DNA of 17,991 nt, from positions 1-17,991 of the forward strand of contig JAGRJX010000204.1 in NCBI GenBank assembly GCA_020442545.1, read 5' to 3'. Source of the DNA: Lysobacterales bacterium. Lineage in GTDB: Bacteria; Pseudomonadota; Gammaproteobacteria; Xanthomonadales; Xanthomonadaceae. This document shows, in pieces, positions 1 to 6,602 of this stretch (positions are counted from its first letter, which is position 1; the number at the start of each line of letters is the position of its first letter). The translations under genes and the position numbers were made by a program. Below the pieces are notes generated by a model. It had not been told where the DNA came from. It saw nothing but the letters and a program-made list of their open reading frames with translations, and ran no database searches.

Positions 1-100
1 CCGATGATCGCATTCGGGATGGCCGGTGCTGCCCAGCCACAGCTGCTACCCTCGTCCACGAACCCAAGCCAGCGGCACGATGTCTTGCTGTCGCCTGATC

Positions 101-544
101 ATGCAACCTCAACCAATCGTATCGCCCCGCGCACTGGCCGCCCTTCGCGCCGGGCGGCTGATTGAAGCCATCAAGATCATCCGCGAGGAAAACCGCCTCA
201 GTCTGGCGGAGAGTAAACGCCTGATCGACGAGGTCCGGAAGGCTGGCGTGCACGCCGTACCCGACGCACCGGAACTCGGCGACGAGATGCCGCTGCAGGC
301 GCTGCTGGCGCTGCGGGAAGGCGATTTGATCGAGGCGATCCGCCAGTATCGCGCAAGAAGTGGCGCCGGCCTGAAGGACGCCAGGCAGGCGGTAAGAACC
401 TACCTCGTAGGCGACCCGCTGCTGCAGCGGCAGCATGACGCCGCCCGTGCCGAGCGCAGCCGCGGCCTGATGCGGAAATTCGGCGTCGGCGCGGGGATAT
501 TGCTGCTGGTCGGCACCTGGCTGGCATTCCGCAGCGGCGGCTGA
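101..544 (+). CDS. Small membrane protein with two ribosomal L7/L12 C-terminal-like repeats
   Basis: The product has 147 residues from the ATG at 101. It has two similar helical segments, about residues 11-47 (LIEAIKIIREENRLSLAESK) and 67-103 (LIEAIRQYRARSGAGLKDAR). Both follow the pattern 'I-x-x-I/Y-R-x-x-x-x-x-x-L-x-x-A/S-(K/R)' typical of the L7/L12 C-terminal domain fold. Residues 127-143 form one hydrophobic helix close to the C-terminus, so the protein is probably tail-anchored with the repeats in the cytoplasm. The frame stays open upstream to a GTG at 26 and an ATG at 80. I prefer 101 because the first repeat follows shortly after and the extra residues look non-coding; no convincing ribosome-binding site supports any of the three starts. 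Small L7/L12-like proteins of this kind are annotated as hypothetical, and I cannot assign a function. Identity as an L7/L12-like fold is an inference from the repeat pattern. Confidence 0.7.
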   Translation: MQPQPIVSPRALAALRAGRLIEAIKIIREENRLSLAESKRLIDEVRKAGVHAVPDAPELGDEMPLQALLALREGDLIEAIRQYRARSGAGLKDARQAVRTYLVGDPLLQRQHDAARAERSRGLMRKFGVGAGILLLVGTWLAFRSGG

Positions 545-587
545 TTCGCCACCTGAGGCAACGCCGAACAAGTATCCGTCGCCGTCA

Positions 588-606
588 CCGCACGCCCGTC
601 GTGCGG
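588..606. other. GC-rich hairpin in the 545-792 gap
   Basis: CCGCACG and CGTGCGG form a perfect 7-bp stem around a 5-base loop, 44 bases after the stop of the preceding gene. No T-run follows on either strand, so it is not a standard intrinsic terminator. A second, shorter hairpin (CGTCT/AGACG) lies at 637-650. The rest of the 545-792 gap shows no gene, and I found no confident promoter for the gene at 793. Confidence 0.3.
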
Positions 607-792
607 ATCGAGTGGCGTCGGCGAAGGCAGACTGGCCGTCTGTCGAGACGACGGCGCGCGGAGCCGGGCGACGGGCGTACGGCCCCAACCGATTGATTTC
701 CAATGACGAGGTGATGCCTCAATCGCCCGGTATGGCCGTGTCCCAAACTGGCGTAGGATTCTGCGCCCAACGGGATGCTTGCTGGAGAATGC

Positions 793-1143
793 ATGATGAG
801 CCACCACGGAAGCTGCCACTGCGGCGCGGTCACCTTCGAGTTTGACGGCGAGATTGGCGATGCCGTCGCCTGCAACTGTTCGATCTGCCGGCGCAAGGGA
901 TCGCTGCTGATGTTCGTGCCGCGCGACGCGCTGCGCATCACCGCCGGCGAAGACAGGCTGGCCGACTACACCTTCCATCGCCACAGTATCCACCACCGCT
1001 TCTGTCCGACCTGCGGCATACACCCGTTTGGCGAAGGGACCGACCCGAAAGGCAATGCCATGGCCGTGGTCAATCTGCGCTGTGTCGATGGCGTCGATCT
1101 GGATGCGTTGAAGGTGCTGGCCTTCGACGGGCTGTCACTGTGA
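793..1143 (+). CDS. GFA-family (glutathione-dependent formaldehyde-activating enzyme-like) zinc protein
   Basis: The product has 116 residues from the ATG at 793 (115 from the adjacent ATG at 796). Seven cysteines fall in the family's order: C-x-C near the N-terminus (GSCHCGAVTF), C-x-C-x-x-C (ACNCSICRRKG) and C-x-x-C (FCPTCGIHPF). Family members bind zinc with these ligands. Only some have been linked to glutathione-formaldehyde chemistry, so the true substrate is unknown here. GGAG at 784-787 lies 5 bases before 793 and 8 before 796, so either ATG is possible; an in-frame ATG at 775 lacks such a site. Thirteen bases separate the stop from the GTG of the macrodomain gene, suggesting co-transcription. 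Length matches the small bacterial GFA proteins. No signal peptide or membrane segment is present, so it is cytoplasmic. Confidence 0.88.
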   Translation: MMSHHGSCHCGAVTFEFDGEIGDAVACNCSICRRKGSLLMFVPRDALRITAGEDRLADYTFHRHSIHHRFCPTCGIHPFGEGTDPKGNAMAVVNLRCVDGVDLDALKVLAFDGLSL

Positions 1144-1156
1144 AGCAGGCCAGGGC

Positions 1157-1672
1157 GTGAGCGGCGCGCTGCGGGCGATTCAGGCCGACATCACCACACT
1201 GGAGGTTTACGCCATCGTCAATGCCGCGAACAGCAGCCTGAAGGGCGGCGGTGGCGTGGACGGCGCGATTCATCGTGCGGCGGGGCCGGAGCTGGTGCAT
1301 GCCTGCCGGATCATCGGCGGCTGCAGGACGGGACAGGCGGTGATCACACCCGGCTTCAAGCTGCCGGCGCGCTACGTCATCCACACGGTCGGGCCGGTTT
1401 GGCGAGGCGGCGACCATGGCGAGCCGGAACTGCTTGCCGCTTGTTATCGCAACAGCCTGGCCATCGCAGAAGCACGCGGGCTGGCGAGCATCGCCTTCCC
1501 GTGCATCAGTTGCGGCGTCTACGGCTATCCGCCGGAGCAGGCCACCGACATGGCGCTGGCTGCCGTGCGCAGCATGACATCCGGCCTGCATGCGGTGAAC
1601 GAGATCATCTTCTGCTGCTTTTCCGATGCGCTGCTGCAACACTACCGCCAACGACTGGGTGAGGACGGCTGA
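1157..1672 (+). CDS. ymdB: Macrodomain O-acetyl-ADP-ribose deacetylase, YmdB type
   Basis: This 171-residue single macrodomain should hydrolyse O-acetyl-ADP-ribose and possibly ADP-ribosylated substrates in the cytoplasm. The sequence tracks E. coli YmdB closely: QADIT at residues 9-13, IVNAAN at 20-25, KGGGGVDGAIHRAAG at 29-43, HTVGPVWRGG at 76-85, and the phosphate loop ISCGVYGYP at 117-125. N25 and D35, at the positions of the YmdB catalytic pair, are present. The phosphate loop has Cys-119 where YmdB has Thr (ISTGVYGYP), a minor change. Translation starts at GTG 1157, with GCAGG at 1145-1149 as a plausible ribosome-binding site. The stop overlaps the next start as TGATG, so translation of the DUF2007 gene is probably coupled. 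Family assignment is very secure; the physiological substrate is not. Confidence 0.92.
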   Translation: MSGALRAIQADITTLEVYAIVNAANSSLKGGGGVDGAIHRAAGPELVHACRIIGGCRTGQAVITPGFKLPARYVIHTVGPVWRGGDHGEPELLAACYRNSLAIAEARGLASIAFPCISCGVYGYPPEQATDMALAAVRSMTSGLHAVNEIIFCCFSDALLQHYRQRLGEDG

Positions 1673-2247
1673 TGCTGGTAACCGTGGCGCGTACCGAGAT
1701 GGCACCCGAGGCGCACATCCTGCGCGGCCGGCTTGAAGCCGAAGGCATTCCGGCCTTCATCCAGCACGAGCATCACGTCACCATGGATTGGCTGGTGTCC
1801 AACGCGCTGGGTGGTGTCCGACTGCAGGTGCCGGTCGAGTACGCGCAGGAGGCTGCTGCGATCCTGCGTGCAGTTCGCGATGGCGAGCTGCAGCTGATCA
1901 GCGATGCCGAGATTTCGGATGTACGGGCGATCCCGGCTGACGATGACGCTGAAACAGAAGTAATGCAGGTCCGCGACTCCAATCCGGCCTGCCCAGACTG
2001 CGGCAAGCCTGGTGAAGCTCGGTGGACTTCCGGGCGCGGACTGGTTCTAGCCCTGCTGTTAATCCAAGCGCTGCCCTGGCCCTGGCGTCGCGCGCACTGG
2101 CAATGCGGTCACTGCACAAAAACCTGGAGCACGCGGGAAGAGTACCCTTTTCCGTTAGTTGCGGTGTTCGTCTGGGTGATGTTCGGTGGGCTGCTGATCT
2201 TCAAAGTCTGGCTAATGTTCGTGCCGCCGAGCCAGCCGTTGGGCTAA
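1672..2247 (+). CDS. DUF2007 protein with split zinc ribbon and hydrophobic C-terminus
   Basis: The product has 191 residues. About residues 1-67 match the DUF2007 'putative signal transducing protein' pattern (VARTEMAPEAHILRGRLEAE, then GGVRLQVP and a helix with EAAAIL). Residues 107-110 (CPDC) and 145-148 (CGHC) look like the two halves of a zinc ribbon. The halves are separated by a short hydrophobic run at 122-136 and a basic WRR patch, and residues 161-183 form a clear transmembrane helix. The N-terminal domain is expected on the cytoplasmic side. The ATG overlaps the stop of the macrodomain gene by one base. No function is established for DUF2007. After its stop, 2248-2397 is a 150-base convergent gap in which I see no gene and no clear terminator. 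Confidence 0.8.
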   Translation: MLVTVARTEMAPEAHILRGRLEAEGIPAFIQHEHHVTMDWLVSNALGGVRLQVPVEYAQEAAAILRAVRDGELQLISDAEISDVRAIPADDDAETEVMQVRDSNPACPDCGKPGEARWTSGRGLVLALLLIQALPWPWRRAHWQCGHCTKTWSTREEYPFPLVAVFVWVMFGGLLIFKVWLMFVPPSQPLG

Positions 2248-2397
2248 CTTGCTTCACCAACTACCGCTTCTTACGACGATCACGCGCTAACGGCGACTTG
2301 ATCCGGGGCTAAGTGGAAGCTGCGATGAAGTTCGATGCCTAGAAAAGAGTCGTGCCTAGAGTCGCCGATGTCACGATCATCGATACACCGGTGACGC

Positions 2398-4008
2398 TCA
2401 GTACACGTCGCGCCGATAGCGGCCATCGGCCAGCATGGTTTCGACCTGCTCGCCTCCGAGCACCTCGCGCAACACGGCATCGACGCCGGGCGCCATGCCT
2501 TCGAGGCTGCCGCAGACGTAGATGGCGGCACCGTCGTTCACCCAGTGGCGAAGCTCATTGCCGGCGGCGTGCAGCGCATCCTGCACATAGCGATGCGGTC
2601 CGCCATCGCGCGAAAACACCGCATCGCAGCGCTCCAGCCAGCCTGCATCGCGCCAGTCGCGCAGATCATCGGCATAGACATCATCGGCGCAGGCGCGGCG
2701 CTCGCCGTAGAGCAGCCAGTTGCGACGATGGCCGGCGGCGATGCGCGCGCGCAGCAGGGCGCGCAGGCCGGCGATGCCGGTGCCGTTGCCGATCAGCAAC
2801 AACGGCCGCGCATCGGACGGCGCGTGGAAGTTCGGGTTGCGACGGATGCGCAGTGCAATGCCTTCGTTGATGGCCGCGTGGCGACAGAGCCAGCCGCTGC
2901 CCAGGCCGGGCGTTCCGTCGGCCCGCTGCATTTCACGGATCAGCAGGCGGACATGGCCTTCGTCGGGCAGGCTGGCGATGCTGTATTCGCGATGCGGCAG
3001 CGGCTGCAGTGCGTCGGACAGCGCCTGCGCATCGAGTCCAGCCACCTCGTCCGGCATCGGCAGGTGGCAGGCGGCAACGCGGTCGGCCAGCGGCATCGTC
3101 TGCTCGCCGACGCGCACGATTCCGGCGGCGTCCAGCGACAGACGCTCAAGCAGCGAACGGACTTCCTCGCGCGCATGGCGCGGGCCGATCTCGACGATAT
3201 CGCCGGCTTCCCACGCCGCCGTGATACCGGCTGGTGGCTGCAGTTCGATATGCCAGGCCGGACCGCCCGGGCTGCCGGGGTTGGCCAGCCGTCGATCCGC
3301 CAGCGGCCATGATTCGTAGGCCACCGGTGCCCAGTCCGGCAGTTCCGGCGCACCGCTGAACAGGCCCAAATGATGCTGCCAGTGGCGCAGCGCCCCGGCG
3401 TCGCCGTTGTCGACCTCGACCGCATCGAACAGCGGCCGCGCGCCGAGTTCGCGAAGCCGCCGATCCAGCGCATGGCCGAAGGCGCAGAACTGCGCGTACT
3501 CGCGATCGCCTAGCGCCAGCAGGCCGAAGGCCAGATCATCGAGACGAACATCACTGCTCATCAAGGCCGCCATGAAGCCCAAAGCGTGATCCGGTGGATC
3601 GCCTTCGCCGGTGGTGCTGACCACGAACAGCGCGCGCCTGCAGTCGCGCAATGCCTTCGGTTCGATACTGCCGAGATCAACCGCGTCGGCGGCGAGACCG
3701 GCGCCGCTCAGCGAAGACGCCGTGCGTTCGGCCAGTTCGCTGGCGAATCCGGTCTGGCTGGCCCAGAACACGGGAATCGTTGCGGATTCGGTCGTCTTCT
3801 TCGCGACCGACTTCGGTCGGCGTGTGGCCAGCAGCAGGCCAACGAAGCCGAGCACGGTCGTCAGCGACAGGCCGATGCGGCCAGCCGAAGGCGTGCCCGG
3901 CCACCACCGGCCGGCGTGCAGCGAGAACAGCCAGCCGCCCAGCGCCATCAGCAGGGCGAACACCAGGGCATGGCCGATGATGGCCGTTCTCGACAGCGGG
4001 CTGCTCAT
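2398..4008 (-). CDS. Membrane-anchored CysJ-like NADPH flavoreductase (flavodoxin-FAD-NADP)
   Basis: The product has 536 residues from the ATG at 4008, which overlaps the apbE stop as ATGA; longer in-frame starts would run through apbE and are rejected. Two transmembrane helices (about 10-30 and 44-62) are followed by a basic stretch (RRPKSVAKK), placing the catalytic part in the cytoplasm. A flavodoxin-type FMN domain covers about 78-217 (ASQTGFASELAE, STTGEGDPPD, LALGDREYAQF). The FAD domain has HREYSIAS at 339-346 and GLGSGW at 368-373. The NADP domain has LLIGNGTGIAGL at 404-415, LLYGER at 432-437, YVCGSLEGMAPG at 497-508 and the CysJ-like C-terminus RYRRDVY. No CysI hemoprotein gene is nearby, so sulfite reduction is unlikely. 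I infer electron delivery from NADPH to the membrane or periplasm with the PepSY and ApbE gene products. Confidence 0.88.
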   Translation of the reverse strand: MSSPLSRTAIIGHALVFALLMALGGWLFSLHAGRWWPGTPSAGRIGLSLTTVLGFVGLLLATRRPKSVAKKTTESATIPVFWASQTGFASELAERTASSLSGAGLAADAVDLGSIEPKALRDCRRALFVVSTTGEGDPPDHALGFMAALMSSDVRLDDLAFGLLALGDREYAQFCAFGHALDRRLRELGARPLFDAVEVDNGDAGALRHWQHHLGLFSGAPELPDWAPVAYESWPLADRRLANPGSPGGPAWHIELQPPAGITAAWEAGDIVEIGPRHAREEVRSLLERLSLDAAGIVRVGEQTMPLADRVAACHLPMPDEVAGLDAQALSDALQPLPHREYSIASLPDEGHVRLLIREMQRADGTPGLGSGWLCRHAAINEGIALRIRRNPNFHAPSDARPLLLIGNGTGIAGLRALLRARIAAGHRRNWLLYGERRACADDVYADDLRDWRDAGWLERCDAVFSRDGGPHRYVQDALHAAGNELRHWVNDGAAIYVCGSLEGMAPGVDAVLREVLGGEQVETMLADGRYRRDVY

Positions 4009-4970
4009 GCCGCCGACGGGAAGGCAGCGGAGCGATGTTCGCGCGGACCGTCTGCGCGCTGCTCCACGAAGCGCACGGCGATGCCTTCGCGTTCGGCCAG
4101 CGCCATGCCGGCCTGCACGCCCAGCACGCCGAGCGCGGTCGACCAGGCGTCGGCCAGCAGGCAGCGTTCGGCGATCACCGTTACCAGCGGCGCGTCGTCC
4201 AGCGGTTGGCCGGTGCGCGGGTCGAGGCTGTGCGCCAGGCGACGACCGTCGACATCGCGGTGCCGCCATCGGTCACCGGAGCTGGCCACGCAGCGATCGG
4301 CCAGCTCGATGATGCAGGGCGGTAATTGCTCATCGTCCTCGTCGCTGCAGACCTGTACCGACCAGACCGCAGCGTCGGGCCGATGGCCGAAGCCGCAAAG
4401 CTCGCCGCCAACATCGATCAGCGCGCCATCGAGACCGCGATCACGCAGCATGTCGGCGACGGCATCCACAGCATGGCCCTTGGCAATCGCCGAGAGGTCG
4501 AGCTCCAGTCCGCCGGGCTGCAGCGCACGACGGCCGTCGACATCCAGCAGCAGTTGCTGCCAGCCGACGCGCTGACGTATTTCGTCCTGCGCCGCCACTG
4601 AAGGTGCTGGTTTCTGACCGCGCGGCCCGAAACCCCAGAGGTCCACCAGCGGCCCAATGCTCGGGTCGTAGGCGCCGCCGCTGACCTCGGCCACGGAAAC
4701 CGCCGTCTGCAGAACGTGGAAGAAGGCGTCGGGCAATACCTGCCAACTGCCGACCGGCGCACGGTTGAAACGGCTGATGTCGGCGTCCGGCTCCCAGTGG
4801 CTCATCTGTGCAACGACGCCATCCAGTACCTGCTGGATGGCATCGTGCAAAGCGTGCAGGTCGCGGCGGCGGTCCGCCGCCAGACAGACGCGCCAGCGCG
4901 TGCCCATGGACGCGCCGTACAGCGTGTCGAGCACGACCTCCGGCGCGGCGCGTGAAGCAGGAACCGACAT
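4005..4970 (-). CDS. apbE: ApbE-type FAD:protein FMN transferase
   Basis: The product has 321 residues. ApbE enzymes split FAD and attach FMN covalently to a Thr or Ser of a target protein, with Mg2+. Family landmarks are in order: MGTRW at 22-26, SGGAYDPSIGPLVDLWGFG at 97-115, AIAKGHAVD at 161-169, DVGGEL at 186-191, SSGDRW at 230-235, HSLDPRTGQP at 247-256 with the conserved His, and ADAWSTALGVLG at 273-284 with the metal-binding Asp/Thr pair. The start lies five bases after the DUF4198 stop, and the stop overlaps the flavoreductase start (ATGA), so translation is coupled at the 3' end and closely spaced at the 5' end. Unlike the best-known exported lipoprotein ApbEs, it shows no signal peptide or lipobox, and I found no upstream in-frame start. 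The likely target in this operon is the DUF2271 protein. Confidence 0.93.
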   Translation of the reverse strand: MSVPASRAAPEVVLDTLYGASMGTRWRVCLAADRRRDLHALHDAIQQVLDGVVAQMSHWEPDADISRFNRAPVGSWQVLPDAFFHVLQTAVSVAEVSGGAYDPSIGPLVDLWGFGPRGQKPAPSVAAQDEIRQRVGWQQLLLDVDGRRALQPGGLELDLSAIAKGHAVDAVADMLRDRGLDGALIDVGGELCGFGHRPDAAVWSVQVCSDEDDEQLPPCIIELADRCVASSGDRWRHRDVDGRRLAHSLDPRTGQPLDDAPLVTVIAERCLLADAWSTALGVLGVQAGMALAEREGIAVRFVEQRADGPREHRSAAFPSAA

Positions 4971-4975
4971 GCGGC

Positions 4976-5794
4976 TTACTGCGGCAGCACTTCCAGCGTG
5001 GCCACATAGCCGAAGCGACGCGAGGTCGCCTGCGGCAGGCTGCTGCCGTTGTCGCTCAGGCTGGTTTCCAGCCAGTACATGCCGGCCTGCGGCCAGGTGA
5101 TGCTGATGTTGCCGTCGGCGTCGGTCTTGAGCTTGATCTCGTCCTGCGCATCGCGATAGCGCGTGCCGCCGCGTACCACTTCGATGTCCAGTCCCGCCGC
5201 CGGCTTGCCGTCGAGCGTGAAGCGGAAGTTCGCGGCTTCACCCGCGTAGAGATCGTTTGGATGCGTCAGCCAGTGCAGCGCCAGGCCCTTGCCGTCAGTC
5301 TTCAGCGCCGTCGTGGTCGGTGCGCCGTTAGTGACGAAGGTCTCGATGCGCCCGATGGATTCGGTCACTTCCAGGCCCTTGGCATCCTTCGGCACCTCTT
5401 TTGCGAAGGTGTCGGCGTTGCCGCGCCAACGCTTTTGCTGACCGTTTTCTTCCCAGCGCGCGAACAGGCCTTCGTTGTGGATGGCGATGCGGTAGGTACC
5501 TTCCTGCGGGAGTTCGAGATCAAACACGCTGCGGTACTTGCCGGTGGCCGGATTCTGCGGCCTGGCCTGGCTGCCGTCGGGCGCGGTGATCTGCAGGTTG
5601 TCCAGTTGCAGCGGCACGTGGTTGAAGTAGAACAGGTCGTTGGACACGGCGGCGTCCACCGTCACCCACGGCGCATTGCCGGCGAGCACGGTGGCCGAAG
5701 GTCGCAGCCACACCTTATGTGCGCTGGCGCTGCCGGCAAACGTGCCGGCGAAGACGGTGGTGGCGATGGCCAGCACGAGGGTCAGACGCTTCAT
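4976..5794 (-). CDS. DUF4198 periplasmic protein
   Basis: The product has 272 residues with a classic Sec signal (MKRLTLVLAIATTVFAGTFAG) and a likely cleavage site after ASA at 23-25. The mature protein would then begin with His-26 (HKVWLRPS), the conserved start of DUF4198 proteins. The rest is rich in beta-strand patterns with two apparent domains. One, about 26-155, contains the DLFYFNH and HNEGLFARW segments. The second, about 165-272, has a carboxypeptidase-regulatory/CNA-B-like pattern (GKPAAGLDIEVVRGG, TDADGNISITWPQAGMYWLE). DUF4198 has distant similarity to periplasmic components of nickel/cobalt uptake (NikM-like), so metal or ligand binding is plausible but unproven. AGGAG at 5805-5801 gives a good ribosome-binding site. 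The gene is separated from its upstream partner by 241 bases containing a REP-like inverted pair, but only five bases from apbE downstream. Confidence 0.85.
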   Translation of the reverse strand: MKRLTLVLAIATTVFAGTFAGSASAHKVWLRPSATVLAGNAPWVTVDAAVSNDLFYFNHVPLQLDNLQITAPDGSQARPQNPATGKYRSVFDLELPQEGTYRIAIHNEGLFARWEENGQQKRWRGNADTFAKEVPKDAKGLEVTESIGRIETFVTNGAPTTTALKTDGKGLALHWLTHPNDLYAGEAANFRFTLDGKPAAGLDIEVVRGGTRYRDAQDEIKLKTDADGNISITWPQAGMYWLETSLSDNGSSLPQATSRRFGYVATLEVLPQ

Positions 5795-5800
5795 GGAATG

Positions 5801-5805
5801 CTCCT
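5801..5805 (-). promoter_or_regulatory. Ribosome-binding site of the DUF4198 gene
   Basis: AGGAG on the minus strand lies six bases before the ATG at 5794. It is the best Shine-Dalgarno match in the five-gene operon; the other operon genes start by coupling or have weak sites. It implies that DUF4198, apbE and the flavoreductase form an efficiently translated sub-unit. Confidence 0.8.
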
Positions 5806-5895
5806 TGGTGGATGTGGATGGGTTGGCGGTTGTTCTGCCGGGTTGTTGTGGTTTGAAGCGGTGTCGCGGTTGCGGGGCAGTCAGGGGTGAGGAGT

Positions 5896-6014
5896 AAGTC
5901 GCACAGCTTCGCGTGCTGTCAGTAAGAGCAAAAAGAAGCGATTGCGGTATCGGCGGCGTCGCTGTTGCTTCTAACTGACTCTTTACCCCTTACAGACAAG
6001 CGAAGCTGTCGACT
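5896..6014. repeat. Inverted pair of REP-like palindromic sequences (REPIN-like) inside the operon
   Basis: ACAGCTTCGC at 5903-5912 recurs exactly inverted at 6000-6009. The similarity extends outward to AGTCG and inward to GTAAG on both arms (5896-5926 and 5989-6014), with one inserted base and a 3-base length difference. Each arm also folds by itself: ACAGC/GCTGT in the left arm, and GAC-AGC/GCT-GTC with one bulge around a GAA loop in the right. Between the arms lies a GC-rich stretch flanked by GAAGC and GCTTC. This layout is typical of paired REP elements found in intergenic regions of Xanthomonadales and Pseudomonas. Genome-wide copies cannot be checked here. It could stabilise or attenuate the polycistronic message between the DUF2271 and DUF4198 genes. 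Confidence 0.65.
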
Positions 6015-6036
6015 CACTCGCCCGGCTCACCGCAAC

Positions 6037-6555
6037 TCACGGCGCGATGCGTAGCTCGGCGCGACCGAGTTCGCTTTCGCCCTGGACATGGGCTTCGGCG
6101 CCAGCCTCGGCCGGCCAGTCGAAGGGAATCTTCAGCAGCTCGCGGCCACCGACTTCACGCGCGGCCTCGATCACCAGCGTGTAGCGGCCGGGCTTGAGGC
6201 CGGCCAGTCGCGGATCCTTGTCGTCGAACTGCAGGACGTGCTCGCCGGCCGGTCTGGTCGGGCCGGTGACACCGTCCACCGGCAGGTCAAGGCTGCGACC
6301 CGTCTTGCGCCACCACTGGCGCAGGTCGGGCAGCCATTTGGTGCCGCTTTCCTTCGCGCCCGGCCGGTCCTGCTGGTACCAGACGGCGAGGTTGGCGGCG
6401 CTCTGGTTGCCGGCGTCGGCAATCCAGATGGCGACGTAGGGGCGGTGGTACTCGGCGACGTTGAGCTGCGGCACTTCGACGCTGACGTCGAAGGTGCCGG
6501 CGCCGGCAGGCAGGGCCAGCAGGCCGCTCAAGGCAATGGTCAGTTTCAGGCGCAT
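6037..6555 (-). CDS. DUF2271 periplasmic protein with a flavinylation-like motif
   Basis: The product has 172 residues with a Sec signal (MRLKLTIALSGLLALPAGAG). The mature part shows the DUF2271 pattern: beta-rich start (FDVSVEVPQLN), RPYVAIWIADAGN at 39-51, a WYQQD segment at 59-63, a Trp/Lys-rich stretch (KWLPDLRQWWRKTG, 73-86), then VDGVTGPTRPAGEH at 93-106, and a C-terminal strand pattern (GRYTLVIEAAREVGGREL). The DGVTGPT at 94-100 resembles the ApbE target motif D-x-x-(S/T)-G-A-(S/T), with Pro for Ala, and Thr-100 as the expected FMN site. Because apbE lies two genes downstream, this protein is the best candidate for a covalently flavinylated periplasmic electron carrier. That is an inference. 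The start has only a weak GGAA site; it lies 47 bases after the PepSY gene stop. Confidence 0.85.
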   Translation of the reverse strand: MRLKLTIALSGLLALPAGAGTFDVSVEVPQLNVAEYHRPYVAIWIADAGNQSAANLAVWYQQDRPGAKESGTKWLPDLRQWWRKTGRSLDLPVDGVTGPTRPAGEHVLQFDDKDPRLAGLKPGRYTLVIEAAREVGGRELLKIPFDWPAEAGAEAHVQGESELGRAELRIAP

Positions 6556-6602
6556 GGTGGTTTCTATTCCGGGTTCGATGCGGTGATCGGGTATGGGTGA
6601 GG

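Noticed and set aside
2338..2397. GTCAC/GTGAC inverted repeat with a nearby T-rich stretch after the flavoreductase gene
   Set aside because: The stem is only five base pairs with a large loop, and the T-run is about 20 bases away, so it does not support a terminator.
4009..4269. Upstream extension of the flavoreductase frame by 87 codons
   Set aside because: The extra part overlaps the conserved C-terminal region of apbE in another frame and is Arg-rich without structure; the ATGA overlap start fits better.
3586..4575. Plus-strand open frame of 329 codons across the apbE-flavoreductase junction
   Set aside because: It is antisense to two strongly supported genes, and the composition is Ser/Arg/Ala-rich as expected of a shadow frame.
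4808..5890. Long plus-strand open frame of 360 codons opposite the DUF4198 and apbE genes
   Set aside because: It lies antisense to two genes with clear family motifs and signal peptide, shows no recognisable domain, and is explained by GC-rich third positions in the opposite strand.
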